This document shows positions 1 through 10,077 of a DNA stretch of 64,000 bases, piece by piece. A model generated the notes under the pieces. It was not told the DNA's origin and ran no database searches. It was given only the letters and a program-made list of their open reading frames with translations. Origin of the DNA: Aplectana chamaeleonis. Taxonomy: Eukaryota > Nematoda > Chromadorea > Rhabditida > Cosmocercidae. The stretch is from NCBI GenBank assembly GCA_029168955.1, contig JAPDOI010001338.1, positions 62,001 through 126,000 of the forward strand, written 5' to 3'. Position numbers and translations under genes: made by a program. Numbering within the stretch: the stretch's first letter is position 1; every line of letters starts with the position of its first letter.

Positions 1-1298
1 GAATATGGGTCCGGCCTCCAATTATTATTTTTTAATTGTTCATATTTTGAAAAAATGTGTTTATGAAGCCTTGGGTAACTCATGCAAGGTGGTCGAGCTC
101 AAATTTTGTAAAATGTAAATGCAGTCTATTCTTCATTGTGGAGCAATTTGATTAGCAAAATTTCAAAGTTGGGTACAACCTTAATTTCAAGGAGTGAAAA
201 AAATTGAGAAGTTGCCAAAGCCACTGACACATTTTTTTTTCTTAAACTCATAATTGTCGGGTGAGTTCGATAAATTTTTTTTAAGCTCGCTTTTGTAGCT
301 TATAAAGCGGAAAGCCGAAGCTGGACAAAAATTCGTAATTTTTCCACTTCCCTTGGCACAATTTTTAATTTTGTAGCACTACCTCGCACCCCTCGTATAT
401 AGAGTAATTTATTGCACAGTTTTTAGTAATATTAGCGAGTCCTTGCTGAAGCGGAATCAAAATTTTCTCGTCATAGGATTATTCCCAAATTGTTTTAGGG
501 AAAAAGCAAATTCTTAACTATTTTTTCTGAAAAACCAGAGATTTATGTGAAAAAAATTATTAGGGTTTCGAACGAAGTTAGAAAACGGTGACAAGATTTC
601 AACTTTACTGTTGAATAAAATTGTCAAATTATCAGATAGAATTTTTTTAACATTAAATAGCATGTTTTCTACACAAGAAAATGCAAAAATGCTTTAAAAA
701 CAAACACCACTTCAGCAATGAGAATCTCGAATTTTTTGTGCCGTCGCTGGCCTTTTTCATGTTTTTAGTCATTGATGTCCATTTCATTTTTAGTTTTTAA
801 ACAATTGAATTTTCCTTCAGCAACAAAAATCTCGTTACCTTCTATGACTGATTTCTGTCATTCGCTGAAAGATAAATAACGTCTTTCTTCTTTAACACGG
901 TCTGAGCCTAAGGATTCAAACTAATAAATCCTCGTTGACATCAGCCGATACCTATCTCTCACTCCACCGACCCTGCCGTCCGCATGGCAATTAGCAAATT
1001 CCATTGGGACATCTTTACGATCCTGGGTCGCTTGTCTTCGGATCTGTTATGTCCACTGGCTATGCAGGATCATGAGCGGTCTAGTGGAGGCGATATCGAC
1101 CCATATGTGCCAAAATTATTAGATTGAATGGTGAAGGCTGAGAATATATACGGATTTAAAATAGGCATTACTGAAAACATTGTAAATAGGAATAAAACTG
1201 GTAATAAATATCAAAACTTTCTCCTTCTCCTCCTTTTTTCAAGCGTTCGTCTCGTTGCAGAACAATAGTGAAAATAAATATATAATACTAATTAAAAA
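1..1298. other. AT-rich stretch, no gene recognised
   Basis: I see no convincing coding exon or RNA gene. The one structure I can support is a diverged dispersed repeat at about 525-790, listed separately. The remainder is AT-rich sequence with many short T and A runs and may contain old repeats that I cannot delimit by eye. Confidence 0.5.
525..790 (+). repeat. Dispersed AT-rich repeat, copy 1 (inverted partner at 44200-44470)
   Basis: The segment aligns, on the opposite strand, with about 44200-44470. Shared blocks in order are GAAAACGGTGA..AGATTTCAACTTTA, a GATTAGATTTTT-like block, the CATGTTTTCTACAC..GAAAA block, TTCAGCAATGA and CATTGATGTCC. By eye the two copies are roughly 70% identical, so the family is old. 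No terminal repeats or coding potential could be recognised, so the class is unknown. Confidence 0.55.
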
Positions 1299-1882
1299 AA
1301 ATGAAATAAGGTAGAAAAAACTCCAAGAAATAAGAGATATTAACAGAATCGAGAAAATACAAAGCAACTTCACAAGAAAGCTTTTTGTCAGATCTGAAGG
1401 CTACATATCAATACTCTAGTATCCCACCATCTACGGACAGGAAATCTATTCTGGGATTACCAACGTTGGAATCAAGAAGGAGGGTATACGATGAATGTAC
1501 GGTTCACAAAATCATTCATCACATGTTCAGTGTTGATGCTACCGAGTTTTACACGTTTGTTCCTTCGGTCACCCGAGGAGGACAATTGACAATCTCCTAC
1601 CGTAAACCTAAATCCAGATATAGAGCCGTTAATTTCACAGCCCGAGCCGCTTTGAGCAAAACAGTAGACGCATCGTGTAGAACAATCGCTTTCAAGCGCC
1701 GCATTGAAAGAAAGATACTAAGGCCATGAGTATCTAGCTATGTTGTTGCTTGATATAGCAATTCAATCAAGTCCAAGTGATAGGATTTCTCCCTAGTACA
1801 TGGGTAGTTTTTATGTTTCTTCCTCTCCATCATGCTTTCACACGACTGTCTTACATATCGTATTGAAATAAATAAATAAATA
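1299..1882 (+). pseudogene. 3' end of a LINE (CR1/Jockey-like) reverse transcriptase, frameshifted relic
   Basis: The C-terminal tail of a non-LTR reverse transcriptase can be read: RIEKIQSNFTRKLF at about 1345-1386 in one frame, then SSIPPSTDRKSILGLPTLESRRR and the following roughly 85 residues in another frame up to the stop at 1727-1729. In this LINE group the order 'RFTRKLF ... YxxRL..LGLxSLExRR' is continuous, so the frame change near 1385-1400 is a disabling frameshift. About 140 nt past the stop lies AAATAAATAAATAA (about 1869-1882), the short tandem 3' tail typical of CR1-like LINEs. The catalytic RT core is absent (5' truncation). Family recognition is good; the clade within non-LTR elements is uncertain. 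Confidence 0.75.
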
Positions 1883-2984
1883 ACTGAAATAAAAAAATCA
1901 TTTTATTTTGGCTGAAAATCAGATGCGCTTTTCATGGTCGCGAAAATTCAGAAAAAATGGGAGTGTACGTCAAATTTAGAACGAACTCCTCTTTCTGATT
2001 TCATGTGACTGTTCACCTACGCTTCTGCTTGAAAAAAATCCGAATTCATAAATCACAGACAGTTTTCATATTTCTATAACAACTTTATCAGACAGGCTAG
2101 GAATTGATCCGATCAAGCAGAAGTTTCAAAAATAGGTCCGAATTCTCATTTTGATCACTACCACTCACTAAATTCCTTCATACAAATTATATGTAAAGAT
2201 CTATAGAAAAGTTACTGCCTAATAAAACTAACACAAAATAAATTTTTAAAAACTCGTCCGACTTTTTTTCTATTGGTAACTAAAAATGCTAACGAGGAAT
2301 CAGTAAACACTCGAATAATTTAGGAAATTCTTTCTAAATATTTCACCAGCATAAGGCATATCTATGATTTTTTCAGTAACAGTTAATTTACTTGGGAATG
2401 AAAAGTTGTCAAGAGGCTTCAAAAATCTTTTCATAGGGGCAGGATAATTGGAATAGATGAAGTAAAATGTGAATCAAGGAATGGAGGAAACAAATAACAC
2501 CTGACTGTTTTTTAAAAAAATATTTTTTCCGGGGCCGCGTATTGGAAAGTGAAGTGATTTAAAGCGTAAGCAACATTTGGAGTTACTGCAATACGCGGAT
2601 AGGGATCTTATCATCATTCATTAAGCATTTATATCTTATATTTCTTTTTTTAAAAAAAGAGAGAAGGAAATCCGAGAAAAGGACTCACCTTTTTCATGAA
2701 ATTACCTTTGCGGAGAAAAAAGGAAACGTATAGCATCATATTGCTGGTCAAGAAAAGTTTCATGCTAACAATGAAACATGAAAACTCTCATGAGTTAGCA
2801 AATCAATGCATTTGGGATCAACGTTTATCGGGACGATTGCTATTGGGGTTGAATACAACTGTCTATATCAGCAGTTCAGTGGAATACAGGTGAATAGTGT
2901 AGAAATACAGTGAGGACGCAATCAAATCGAAGCACTGGTGAAACAGGCACTCTGGAGGCAATCTCGTCCGCGCCGAGGGGCGGA
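1883..2984. other. No feature recognised
   Basis: AT-rich sequence with no exon, RNA gene or repeat boundary that I can support. A 65-codon open frame at 2696-2893 has no recognisable motif and is probably chance. Confidence 0.4.
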
Positions 2985-3150
2985 GTCGAACCGCCCTACT
3001 GGGACACGCCCACCCGAGAGTGCCTCTTCGGGCGCTCCCCTGGCCGTGTGGGGTTGGCGGCCTCACAGAGGAATTGGGTTTCGATTCGCGCGGGGTGATC
3101 AACCGTCGTTGCCTCGTCCATTCATCAGACTCAAATAACTGCGGGGCCTC
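2985..3150 (+). mobile_element. SINE-like repeat 'B', copy 1 (Pol III A/B-box-like head)
   Basis: About 110 nt (3038-3148) match, on the opposite strand, 61738-61878 and 39160-39268. The head contains TGGCCGTGTGG at 3041-3051, which resembles the A box of tRNA-Ser/Leu genes (TGGCCGAGTGG), and GGGTTTCGATTC at 3076-3087, which resembles a B box (GGTTCGANTCC), about 35 nt apart. The copies end near CATTCATCAGACT. Three copies with the same internal boxes and different flanks suggest a tRNA-derived SINE. A random GC-rich MITE with chance box matches is the alternative. The many overlapping open frames here are by-products of the GC-rich sequence. Confidence 0.5.
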
Positions 3151-3240
3151 TACATGGACCACTAGACCTGCAGAAATTCGATGCATTTCGATGCATTTTC
3201 TATGTCTTGTCATTTTTTTCACGTGTGTATGTTAACCTTC

Positions 3241-3689
3241 CCCTTATCGTATTAATATGTACGTCTTTCGAGCCACGTCTAGATAGGATTTTTCTCTGAA
3301 TATCGAGCTCTTGGTCAGCTATTTAGTGTGATATTTCAACCAAGGTAAATTTTTTGATATGGAATCAGTCTCCTCAAGGCGGGCGCACGCAGGAAACCAA
3401 TCCCTGGCAGGCCTGGTTCTACGGGGAAGTCGGTACAACCGTATTCCGAAACTCCAGGCCTGTTCCTCAGGTGCATTATGTGCTCCTAGGACACCCTTGC
3501 CGGCATGTGCGGGGTTTTGGTTCCTCTTTCTCTTACTCTTTGAATACGACAATATCTCCACATATATAATTGGAACTTATTACTTAGAATAGCTCACCAA
3601 TCTTGCTGTCTTGTAGGTCAAGTGCGTATCAGCGATGCGAGGTTTAGCACTTCTTTCGGTTTCTCAAATAGTGCTGGACTATTCGTAGA
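3241..3689. other. No feature recognised
   Basis: Open frames of 70-80 codons exist on both strands around 3319-3592 but show no motif, no splice signals and no relation to the other repeats in the window. I cannot assign this stretch. Confidence 0.35.
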
Positions 3690-3802
3690 TTTAATAATTG
3701 TTTGTTGTTTGTTCTTTTATCATCAATCGGTTTCCCCTTTTATGGTTCTTGACATTTTTTTCAGTTGTATGGCGCACCCTGAGTGCAAAAATAAATAAAT
3801 GA
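3690..3802 (+). mobile_element. LINE 3'-terminal fragment
   Basis: The segment ends in TGGCGCACCCTGAGTGC followed by an AAAATAAATAAAT tail at 3784-3800. The same order (pyrimidine-rich leader, GATGGTGCACCTAGAGCGC, then an AAATAAAAAATAAATA tail) occurs at 13185-13320. The A/T tandem tail and repeated 3' end suggest severely 5'-truncated copies of one LINE family. No coding part remains, so the class is inferred from the tail only. Confidence 0.45.
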
Positions 3803-4087
3803 ATGCTGTGCTTATCTGGGCCAAATTCCGGTTCGCAATTGCGTCTCGACACGCCTTGCGGCCGCACGCGCTCGGGTCAGTCATGTTTCCTGCGCCAAAG
3901 CCGACTCGATATGGCCTTTTTATACAGTTTTCTCCAATTTTGTTTACTTTCCAGTTTCTAAAACCCACCTAGAGTCAACAGATCGGCGGCTGCGGCGCTG
4001 GAAACGTTTCCGACTCGAATGCGCGCGGCCGCAAAGTTTGTGGAGACGCAACTGCGGAGCGGAATTTGGCCCAGAGAAGCACAGCAA
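3803..4087. mobile_element. Foldback MITE with about 65-bp terminal inverted repeats
   Basis: The left arm (about 3803-3870, starting TGCTGTGCTTATCTGGGCC) is the reverse complement of the right arm (about 4021-4087), with matching blocks for CAAATTCCG, the GCGTCTC region and GCGGCCGC. The spacer of about 150 nt has no coding content. It is a non-autonomous DNA element by structure. No clear target-site duplication was seen, so the superfamily is unassigned. Confidence 0.65.
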
Positions 4088-4528
4088 ATGCTTTCACATG
4101 CTCCATTCTTCATTCTTTCATTTGTAGAGGTGGGGTTTTGCAGGCTTTCGAGACGGAATAGCTAAAATAATGTCGCACTGGATAGTTTTCCGTGATTCAA
4201 ACTTTGTTAACGACATGGTAAAGGTCGCGCGGACCCATTTACAGTTCAACTGCGCACTGCCGTTTGGTCTGCAAAGTGCACGCTGATTGCGAAGGCGTGC
4301 TGCGGCGCGGTTGCGAATATCCTCAGACAGGGATGTGGGGTCACCCAAGCGGTTTTGCCCTGGGTGTCCGGGTGATCCCACTGCCCGGGTGATCCCACTT
4401 ACCTGTCTGAGGATGCTCGCAACCGCGTCGCAGCACGCTTTCGCAATCAGCGTGCACTTTGCGGACTGAACGGCAATGCGCAGTTGAACTGTATGCGGCT
4501 ATCTGAACCATGTTTGTGTACGTTGTCT
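4088..4528. mobile_element. Partial TTAA-type palindromic MITE (family A) carrying a nested foldback
   Basis: Bases 4100-4230 resemble the right arm of the family-A element at 4981-5595 (CATGCTCCATTCTTCATTC.., GGCTTTCGAGACGG.., GTTAACGACATGGTA), and 4500-4530 resembles its terminal ACCATGTTTGTG...TTTAAGG end. Between them sits a separate foldback (4230-4502). I infer that the foldback inserted into, or replaced the middle of, a family-A copy. Confidence 0.5.
4230..4502. repeat. Foldback element F1, copy 1
   Basis: Two arms of about 115 nt (4234-4352 and 4385-4500) are near-perfect reverse complements, including GTGCACGCTGATTGCGAA and CCTCAGACAGG / CCTGTCTGAGG. The short spacer repeats CCGGGTGATCCCACTGCC. 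A second copy with the same arms lies at 5655-5930. No coding capacity. Confidence 0.7.
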
Positions 4529-4530
4529 TC

Positions 4531-4976
4531 AAAGGCAGCGTTCACGATGATCATCCCGGTTGACTTTTCACAGTGAAATGATAGGCGAGAAGGATCTTAG
4601 GCTCTAACCGTCAAAAGAACTGTGTAAAACGAGCCAGGAGCGGCAAAAATAATGGCTGCAAACAAGCGTTTTGGTGCCCCAGACACGCCTGGTGCCCCAG
4701 ATCCGCCCCCTCGAAATGAACAAATGAAGATCCAGATTACAGGAATGACCAAGTTAAGGAAGTGCTGATAAGTGATCGCTTCATTGCACTGATAGGTATC
4801 ATCCTTCTACCGGTCAATTCCTCCACGCTCAAAAATCAACGCAAACAAAGGGGAGCCTATTTTGGTTCAAAAACGCGTCTTTCGTGTTCTTTTTGAGCAT
4901 GCCTTGTTATATAGGGCACCAGACCTTCCGTAAACCGTGGAGATATCGGAAGTGATATTTGTCGTGAACACTGCCA
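4531..4976. mobile_element. TTAA-type MITE, family B, copy 1
   Basis: The left end AAAGGCAGCGTTCACGAT (4531) and right end GTCGTGAACACTGCC, followed by TTAA at 4977-4980, form a terminal inverted repeat. Internal blocks (CAGTGAAATGATAGGCGAGAAG, CTTCATTGCACTGATAGG, TATAGGGCACCAG) recur at 33017-33425 and, reversed, at 44659-45097. The right TTAA is shared with the neighbouring element at 4981, so two elements abut at one TTAA. Confidence 0.65.
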
Positions 4977-4980
4977 TTAA

Positions 4981-5595
4981 AGGCAGCATACACGCTCACA
5001 AACATGGTTGAGATAACAGCATGAGTGGGTCCGCGCAGCTTCAATCATGTTATCAACGAACTTTAAAGCACTGAAAACCATCAGTGTGACATTATATGAG
5101 CAATCCCGGTTTGGAAGCCTGTGGAACCACCCTACGAACAACAGAATGAAGAGTGGAGCATGTGAAAGCAGTTAGGGTGGTAGCACTTTCAAACGAGTCT
5201 ACGAGAGAAACAGCTTGATTTACCTGTGTATAACAAGTCTGTTTACTTATGAAATGCACCATTTTAGAAGCCAGCCGGAGTAGAAGGCATTCTTGAAATC
5301 GAATGGGAGTAATCGGTATGTAAACAAGTTATAATCAAGGAAATCGAGCTGTTTCTCTCGTATACTCTGATTTGATGATGCTTGCACTATAAATTTTCTA
5401 ATGCTTACACATGCCTCACTCCTCATTCTTTTATTCGTAGTGGTGGGGTTCCACAGGCTTTCGAGACGGGAATGTTCGACTCCTGTCAACCTGGATGGTT
5501 TTCAGCGTTTCAAACGCCGTTGACGACATGGTAGGGGCCAGGCGGTCCTATTTATGCTCTTATCCCAACCATGTTTGTGAGCGTGTATGCTGCCT
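4981..5595. mobile_element. TTAA-type palindromic MITE, family A, copy 1
   Basis: Flanked by TTAA at 4977-4980 and 5596-5599. Both ends read AAGGCAGCATACACGCTC inward, and inverted similarity continues for about 200 nt per arm (ACAAACATGGTTG..GATAA, AAAACCATC, AAGCCTGTGGAACC, GAATGA..AGTG). The structure and TTAA target fit a piggyBac-like class of non-autonomous element, although the first bases of the inverted repeat are not the textbook piggyBac end. Confidence 0.7.
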
Positions 5596-5654
5596 TTAAG
5601 TAAAATTTTTGTCACTAGGTCCATTGAATGATTTGAGATACTTCAAAATGCTGG

Positions 5655-5930
5655 TTCGTGCAACCATACATACAGTTCACCTCCGCACTGACGTGCAGTC
5701 CGCAAAGTGCACGCTGATTGCGAAATCGTGCTGCGGCGCGGTTGCGAGCATCCTCAGACAGGGATGTGGGATCACCCGGGCGGTTTTGGCCTTTGGTGCC
5801 CGAGTGATCCCCCCGCCCGGGTGATCCTACACATCCCTGTCAGAGGATACTCGCAGCCACGCCACCTTTGACTGCAATCAGCTGCACTTGCGAACCAACG
5901 GCAGTGCGGAGTGCTAACCATATATCGTCT
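5655..5930. repeat. Foldback element F1, copy 2
   Basis: Same arms as 4230-4502: TCCGCAAAGTGCACGCTGAT on the left and a degraded reverse complement on the right. The central part again repeats CCCGGGTGATCC. The right arm is more diverged than in copy 1. Confidence 0.65.
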
Positions 5931-6984
5931 GGAAACGCATAATCTCAGAGCATTAAGATTTAGTGTGTCGTCCAATCCGAAAGATTACCATCGGTCATTA
6001 ATTTGATCATGAGTCCTTAGTGGCTCCCCAACACACGTTGATAATTTGCCACCGGCACAAAATTCTCACTCAGGAGTTATCCTGTTAAAGTTCCGCTTTG
6101 GAATATTGAGTAAAGTCAAAACCTGTTTTACGTTCACCATGTTAAAGACAAGGTCCGGCCAAATTTTGACACTACCGAAATTTGGGTTAAATAAATTGGG
6201 CTGGCCTAGCTGAATATCGTCTGAACGTTTCACGAACTCTGAGCCCTTAGTACTATAGAAAACTCAACTAGAGAAAACAGCCCAAAGTCAGGGATTACGG
6301 TATTCACAGCATGATAATCATGGCTGGAATGACCGATAATTAAACAGCACTTTTGAAGCAAGCGTGGACAACCGCTAAAATATGGACGATGGCCACACTT
6401 TTCTGACTTTTCTGGATCATCGGCTAACGAAAGTGGTTGGAATAACTTAAAGAAAAGCGGTTTTTACGCAGTTTCCGCATGTTCCTTGGGACTACATGTA
6501 GCAAGAGCACCGATTTAGCGGGAAATCTCAAAATCGAAATTCTGCCCGGACCCTGCCTATAAGAATCGTATGAATCTGATGCTTCTCCGAACAATGTGTA
6601 GCATGAAGGCTTCGCCGATCGATATATCGGCTTAACCGCTGGCACCTTCCATTAACCTTGTGTAGCGTTCGTTTGGCTCCGCCAAACCATATACCGGCTC
6701 TGCCGGTTCTCCTCCATCAACAATGTGTAACATTCTTTTAGCGTAGCTGAGCGATGGGTTGGCTTTGTTGACCTCATTCCAATAACCACTAACCATAGCA
6801 TTCTACGTGGGTTCCACAATGATCCGTCACAATTGTAGGACGGAAGTTTGCAGGACGCAATGTGCAACCATGTCGTGGGTGCCACAACCATATCCGCCCA
6901 AAGTCGTTTTTTTCTGTTACGTTTTACGCGATGAGCTTGGAGCATACCCATTTTCGCGAAATAATGGGTTTTGGTATCTGAGTT
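5931..6984. other. No feature recognised
   Basis: No exon or known element could be identified. AACAATGTGTA(G/A)CAT occurs twice (about 6591 and 6720), suggesting a small local duplication. Open frames of 70-112 codons on the minus strand lack recognisable motifs. Confidence 0.35.
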
Positions 6985-7170
6985 CCGCACACATTGTACG
7001 CGTCGACTCCGAAGTCTCTCGCGCTTTCCGTGAATTTTTTACGCAATAAACCCAAAACCCCTACCACTTTCACAAAGTACTGTTTAATTGTTCCTGAGCC
7101 CAGCACACGCTGTACGCGTCGATTCCGGAGTCTCGCGCGCTTTACGTGAATTTTCACGCGATAAACCTGA
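6985..7170 (+). repeat. 116-bp tandem duplication
   Basis: TGTACGCGTCGA starts at 6995 and again at 7111, each followed by a diverged (C/T)CCG(A/G)AGTCTC..CGC and an ACGTGAATTTT..ACGC.ATAAACC-like block. The period is 116 nt. The duplicated piece reads similarly in translation in both units (S-A-H-x-V-R-V-D-S), which may be coincidence of the sequence identity. Confidence 0.65.
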
Positions 7171-7212
7171 AGGCTTGTCCACTATTAGAAAGTTCTCCTT
7201 TGTTGTCTCTGA

Positions 7213-7605
7213 GACCCCATCACACCATACCTTCGAAGACATCCCGAGCATGAGTTTCGAAATCGTGCACAGGAATATATCGGACACAGCTGAAGTGAAG
7301 ATTAGAGAGGTCATAGAGATAAAGAGGCACCTCCCACCGATGAATAACAGGTAGGAAATGGGACTGGTAAAACTGGGAGGCTCCTACGATATTACCTTGA
7401 TGAGCACATGAGAGCGCTACGAGCACCCCAATCTTACCCGAACTACGCGTTCTCAAGGCACAGGACATCACACCATACCTTCAAAGACATCCCGAGCAAG
7501 AGTTTCGGAATCGTGCACAGGATTATATCGGACACAGCTGAAATAAGATTAGAGAGGCCATAGAGATAAAGAGGCACCTTCCCCGATGAATAACAGAGGA
7601 ATGAG
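7213..7605 (+). pseudogene. Two tandem tail fragments of a Penelope-like element
   Basis: 7213-7358 and 7360-7605 each repeat the 3' coding end of the element that follows: the CATCACACCATACCTTC.AAGA, AATCGTGCACAGGA and GATAAAGAGGCACCT blocks match 8415-8555. The second fragment also covers the stretch corresponding to 8325-8415. Both contain stops and small deletions. The second fragment joins directly to the RT segment at about 7606. Partial head-to-tail copies of this kind are a known habit of Penelope-like elements. Confidence 0.75.
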
Positions 7606-8599
7606 AGAGTCCAATACTTTGAAAGAAGCATTCTGACTTCAGATGTGGTATATATTGGCCGCTATGTCGACGACATATTCATTGCAGCAAAGGAACAAGG
7701 AGCACTCCGTAGCATTTTATCGCATCTGAACTCACGGCATGATCCAGTAAAGTTGACAGCTGAAGAACCCGAATCGGACGAGTACCTTCCGTTCCTGAAT
7801 ACCCAAATAAGAATTTCGGATCATCAGTTTCAGGCTGCATGGTACACGAAACCTGCATCAAAAAACGTTCTAATCCATTCGCGTAGCTGTCACCCCTCAT
7901 TCATGAAGAACAATGTAGTCAAGAGTTCGGTGTACACAGCGAGGAGCCTAACAACCCATAAAAAGGAGGTGGAGAGTCAGTTGGCAGCAATACTGAATGA
8001 AAACGGTTATATGGAGAGCAACATTCACACATGGCGACCACACCGTCACCCTCTGTCCAATACTGCACTAACCATCCCCTTTGTTAGTAAATCGTTTGCC
8101 AATGATGTCAACGTGGCGGTCCGTAGATCAGCCCTTCCCCTTCGTTTTTCCTTCCACCCCCCTTCCACCCTTCGCCAGCTTCTCACGTCGTCTCGCGCCT
8201 TACGAAGATCGCTGTAGGAGAAACGGATGTACCTACCGCACAGGGAACAAGAAAATCTGTGAGATGAAGAACGTGGTGTACCGGGTACAATGTGAGACAT
8301 GCGGGCAGTTCTATATTGGCGAAACTGGGAGGCCCTTACGATATCGCCTTGATGAGCACATAAGAGGGCTACGGGCACCCCCATCTTACCCGAACAGCGC
8401 GTTCTCAAGGCACAGGACATCACACCATACCTTCGAAGATATCCCGAGCATGAGTTTTGAAATCGTGCACAGGAATATATCGGACACAGCTGAAAGGAAG
8501 ATTAGAGAGGTCATAGAGATAAAGAGGCACCTTCCCCCGATGAATAACAGGGAAGAAATGAGAGAGGAACTGAGGCTGCTAACATCACACACAGATTAG
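7606..8599 (+). pseudogene. Penelope-like element: RT C-terminal part plus GIY-YIG endonuclease, one frameshift
   Basis: The frame from 7606 reads the reverse transcriptase palm motif GRYVDDIF (7654-7677), then LPFLNTQI, the AWYTKPASKN motif and the KNNVVKSSVYTARSL segment, an order typical of Penelope-like RTs. It continues to the stop at 8215-8217. From about 8195 the +1-shifted frame carries the linker EDRCRRNGC, then VVYRVQCETCGQFYIGET (8275-8328) and RLDEHIRG. These are the GIY-YIG nuclease with the extra cysteines that mark endonuclease-bearing Penelope elements. It ends at 8597-8599. The relic at 41510-41960 shows TLCRLLTSSR..EDRC in one frame, confirming that a frameshift near 8195-8215 broke this copy. 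The RT N-terminal half is missing. The element copies RNA into DNA using target-primed nicking; this copy cannot be active. Confidence 0.88.
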
Positions 8600-8875
8600 A
8601 GCGTGATAAGACTGAACACCCACGCCATCTATACATCAGTCCTATTTTGAAAATTGGTCATTTTCAGTCTACGTGGGACGCGAGTCGGTCACCGGCGAGA
8701 ACTCTCTTCTCCCTCTCCTTCCCATCAGTACGTCCTAACCGCCTCCGCATCTTTCATTGCTATGTACGTAATTCATGCATTTTTAGCCGTCTGACCAAAA
8801 GTCTGAGACCCGAAACGTTGCGGATAAAGAGGTTCAACATCTATCTCAACAAATAATATCAATATCGCTCGAGTA
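8600..8875 (+). mobile_element. 3' untranslated region of the Penelope-like element with a hammerhead-like motif
   Basis: Follows the GIY-YIG stop. At 8802-8821 the sequence reads CTGAGACCCGAAACGTTG, and about 14 nt later CAACATC. CTGA..GAAA is the hammerhead ribozyme core order, and ACGTTG could pair with CAACAT with one mismatch as stem III, with cleavage expected after ATC. The CTGANGA core is incomplete and stem I does not pair well, so this would be a degenerate relic. Hammerhead motifs are known from Penelope-like elements. Confidence 0.35.
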
Positions 8876-9544
8876 TCTAACCTTCAACAAGCTAAAAAAT
8901 CGAGCAATTCTGAATTTTCTCTCTAACCAATCTTTCCCCAGACAATAGCAGCTAGATTACTTGATCAGGAGCCCAATATGAATGTGCAAAGAATTACGTC
9001 CCTTCCCTAGTTCACATATTTTTACACTGAATCTGGGATAACTGCTGATTTGAACAGTGTACTACTCTCCTCAGTGCCCGAAAGTCACGCGCGTAACGCG
9101 CAGCTGTGACTCTCAGTATAAATGGCCTGACACGCCGCTCGCTCCACGGTGGTGGGGTTGCTCGCACCTCTGTGGGAGTTTTCTGATCTGCTTTATAGCC
9201 CCACCATCAGTTTCACCGCGCTTCAACCTTTTTAGATTCCGCGTCGTCCTGCCTTGCAATGAGTCAAAATACGCACTCGGAAAATACGTGTATGGTAAAG
9301 TTGGGGCCCAACTTTTCCCGGCTCCACTAAAGCGGTGGCGCTGAAATACTCATAGTCTGTGCTCACGTGTAGAAGTGGTTATGCTCGGACGCGGGGCCAG
9401 TGTGTTATGAATAGCGAGCGTTAAGTCGGATTGATTGCTCATTATTGTTAGTACACAATAATATAATTTTCGCGCCATTTGACTGCATCACATACCTTCT
9501 AAGAGATTCATCAATGGCAAACCTCTTGGTAACGGTAACCACTG
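8876..9544. other. No feature recognised
   Basis: No exon or repeat boundary that I can support. A 95-codon open frame at 9057-9344 is GC-rich without motifs. The minus-strand frames around 9405-9709 belong largely to the SINE body that follows. Confidence 0.35.
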
Positions 9545-9805
9545 TAAAATAAAGATAAGAGCTCGGTTTCTTAATTCTCTTTTGGGTTGCGCAGCGCATT
9601 CATCGTCGTATTCGTGAAAGCTTGAATGCTTTTCGGGGCTATTTAGTGACTGTGTGGCCGACTTTCCAGTCAGTAGGTTCGTCTCCCCCCCACATGAATC
9701 TGGTACCAACTCAAGGACCTCAGAGGGATAGTAGGTTTAGCCGACCTTGGGCGAGGATCGAGTCCGACTGAGTCCGGCAGCGACTCCTTCCACCGCGCCA
9801 CAAGC
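9545..9805 (-). mobile_element. tRNA-derived SINE 'A', copy 1
   Basis: On the minus strand the head near 9785 reads TGGCGCGGTGGAAGG (A-box-like), and about 30 nt later GACTCGATCCTCGCCCAAGGT (B-box-like). A body follows with CAGATTCATGT and CACTAAATAGCCCCGAAAAGC. The plus-strand copy at 52757-52950 has the same order with a canonical B box (GGTTCGATCC). The shared body downstream of the tRNA-like head argues for a SINE and not a tRNA gene. The 3' limit is uncertain. Confidence 0.6.
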
Positions 9806-9956
9806 GCTAGGATAGAATACATAAGTATAGCGAGTAAAAGTGTTTGGTTTGGGGGAACTGCAGAACACCCAGATTATATGAACCCTCAATCTATTGGCTT
9901 ACCTTTGATGAAATCTGCCTTTGGCCGCAAGGGCAATCTTGCTACGAATCGCGGTT

Positions 9957-10077
9957 CTAGGATTTTTCTGTTTTCTGCCGAATGTTGCCTATTTTAACAG
10001 ATAACAGAAAAAATGGCCAAAAATGGGCAGAAAACAGAAAACAGAAAGCAGAAAACAGAAAATTCCGCACATCCCTG
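9957..10077. mobile_element. hAT-type mini-element with CAGAAAA interior (left end lost)
   Basis: The interior is repeated CAGAAAA/AACAGAA in both orientations (TTTTCTG on the left, CAGAAAA on the right) around GGCCAAAAATGGGCAG. The right end AATTCCGCACATCCCTG (ends 10077) matches the terminal repeat of the intact copy at 10669-10781. No CAGGGATG left end or target duplication is visible, so the copy appears truncated. Confidence 0.6.
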
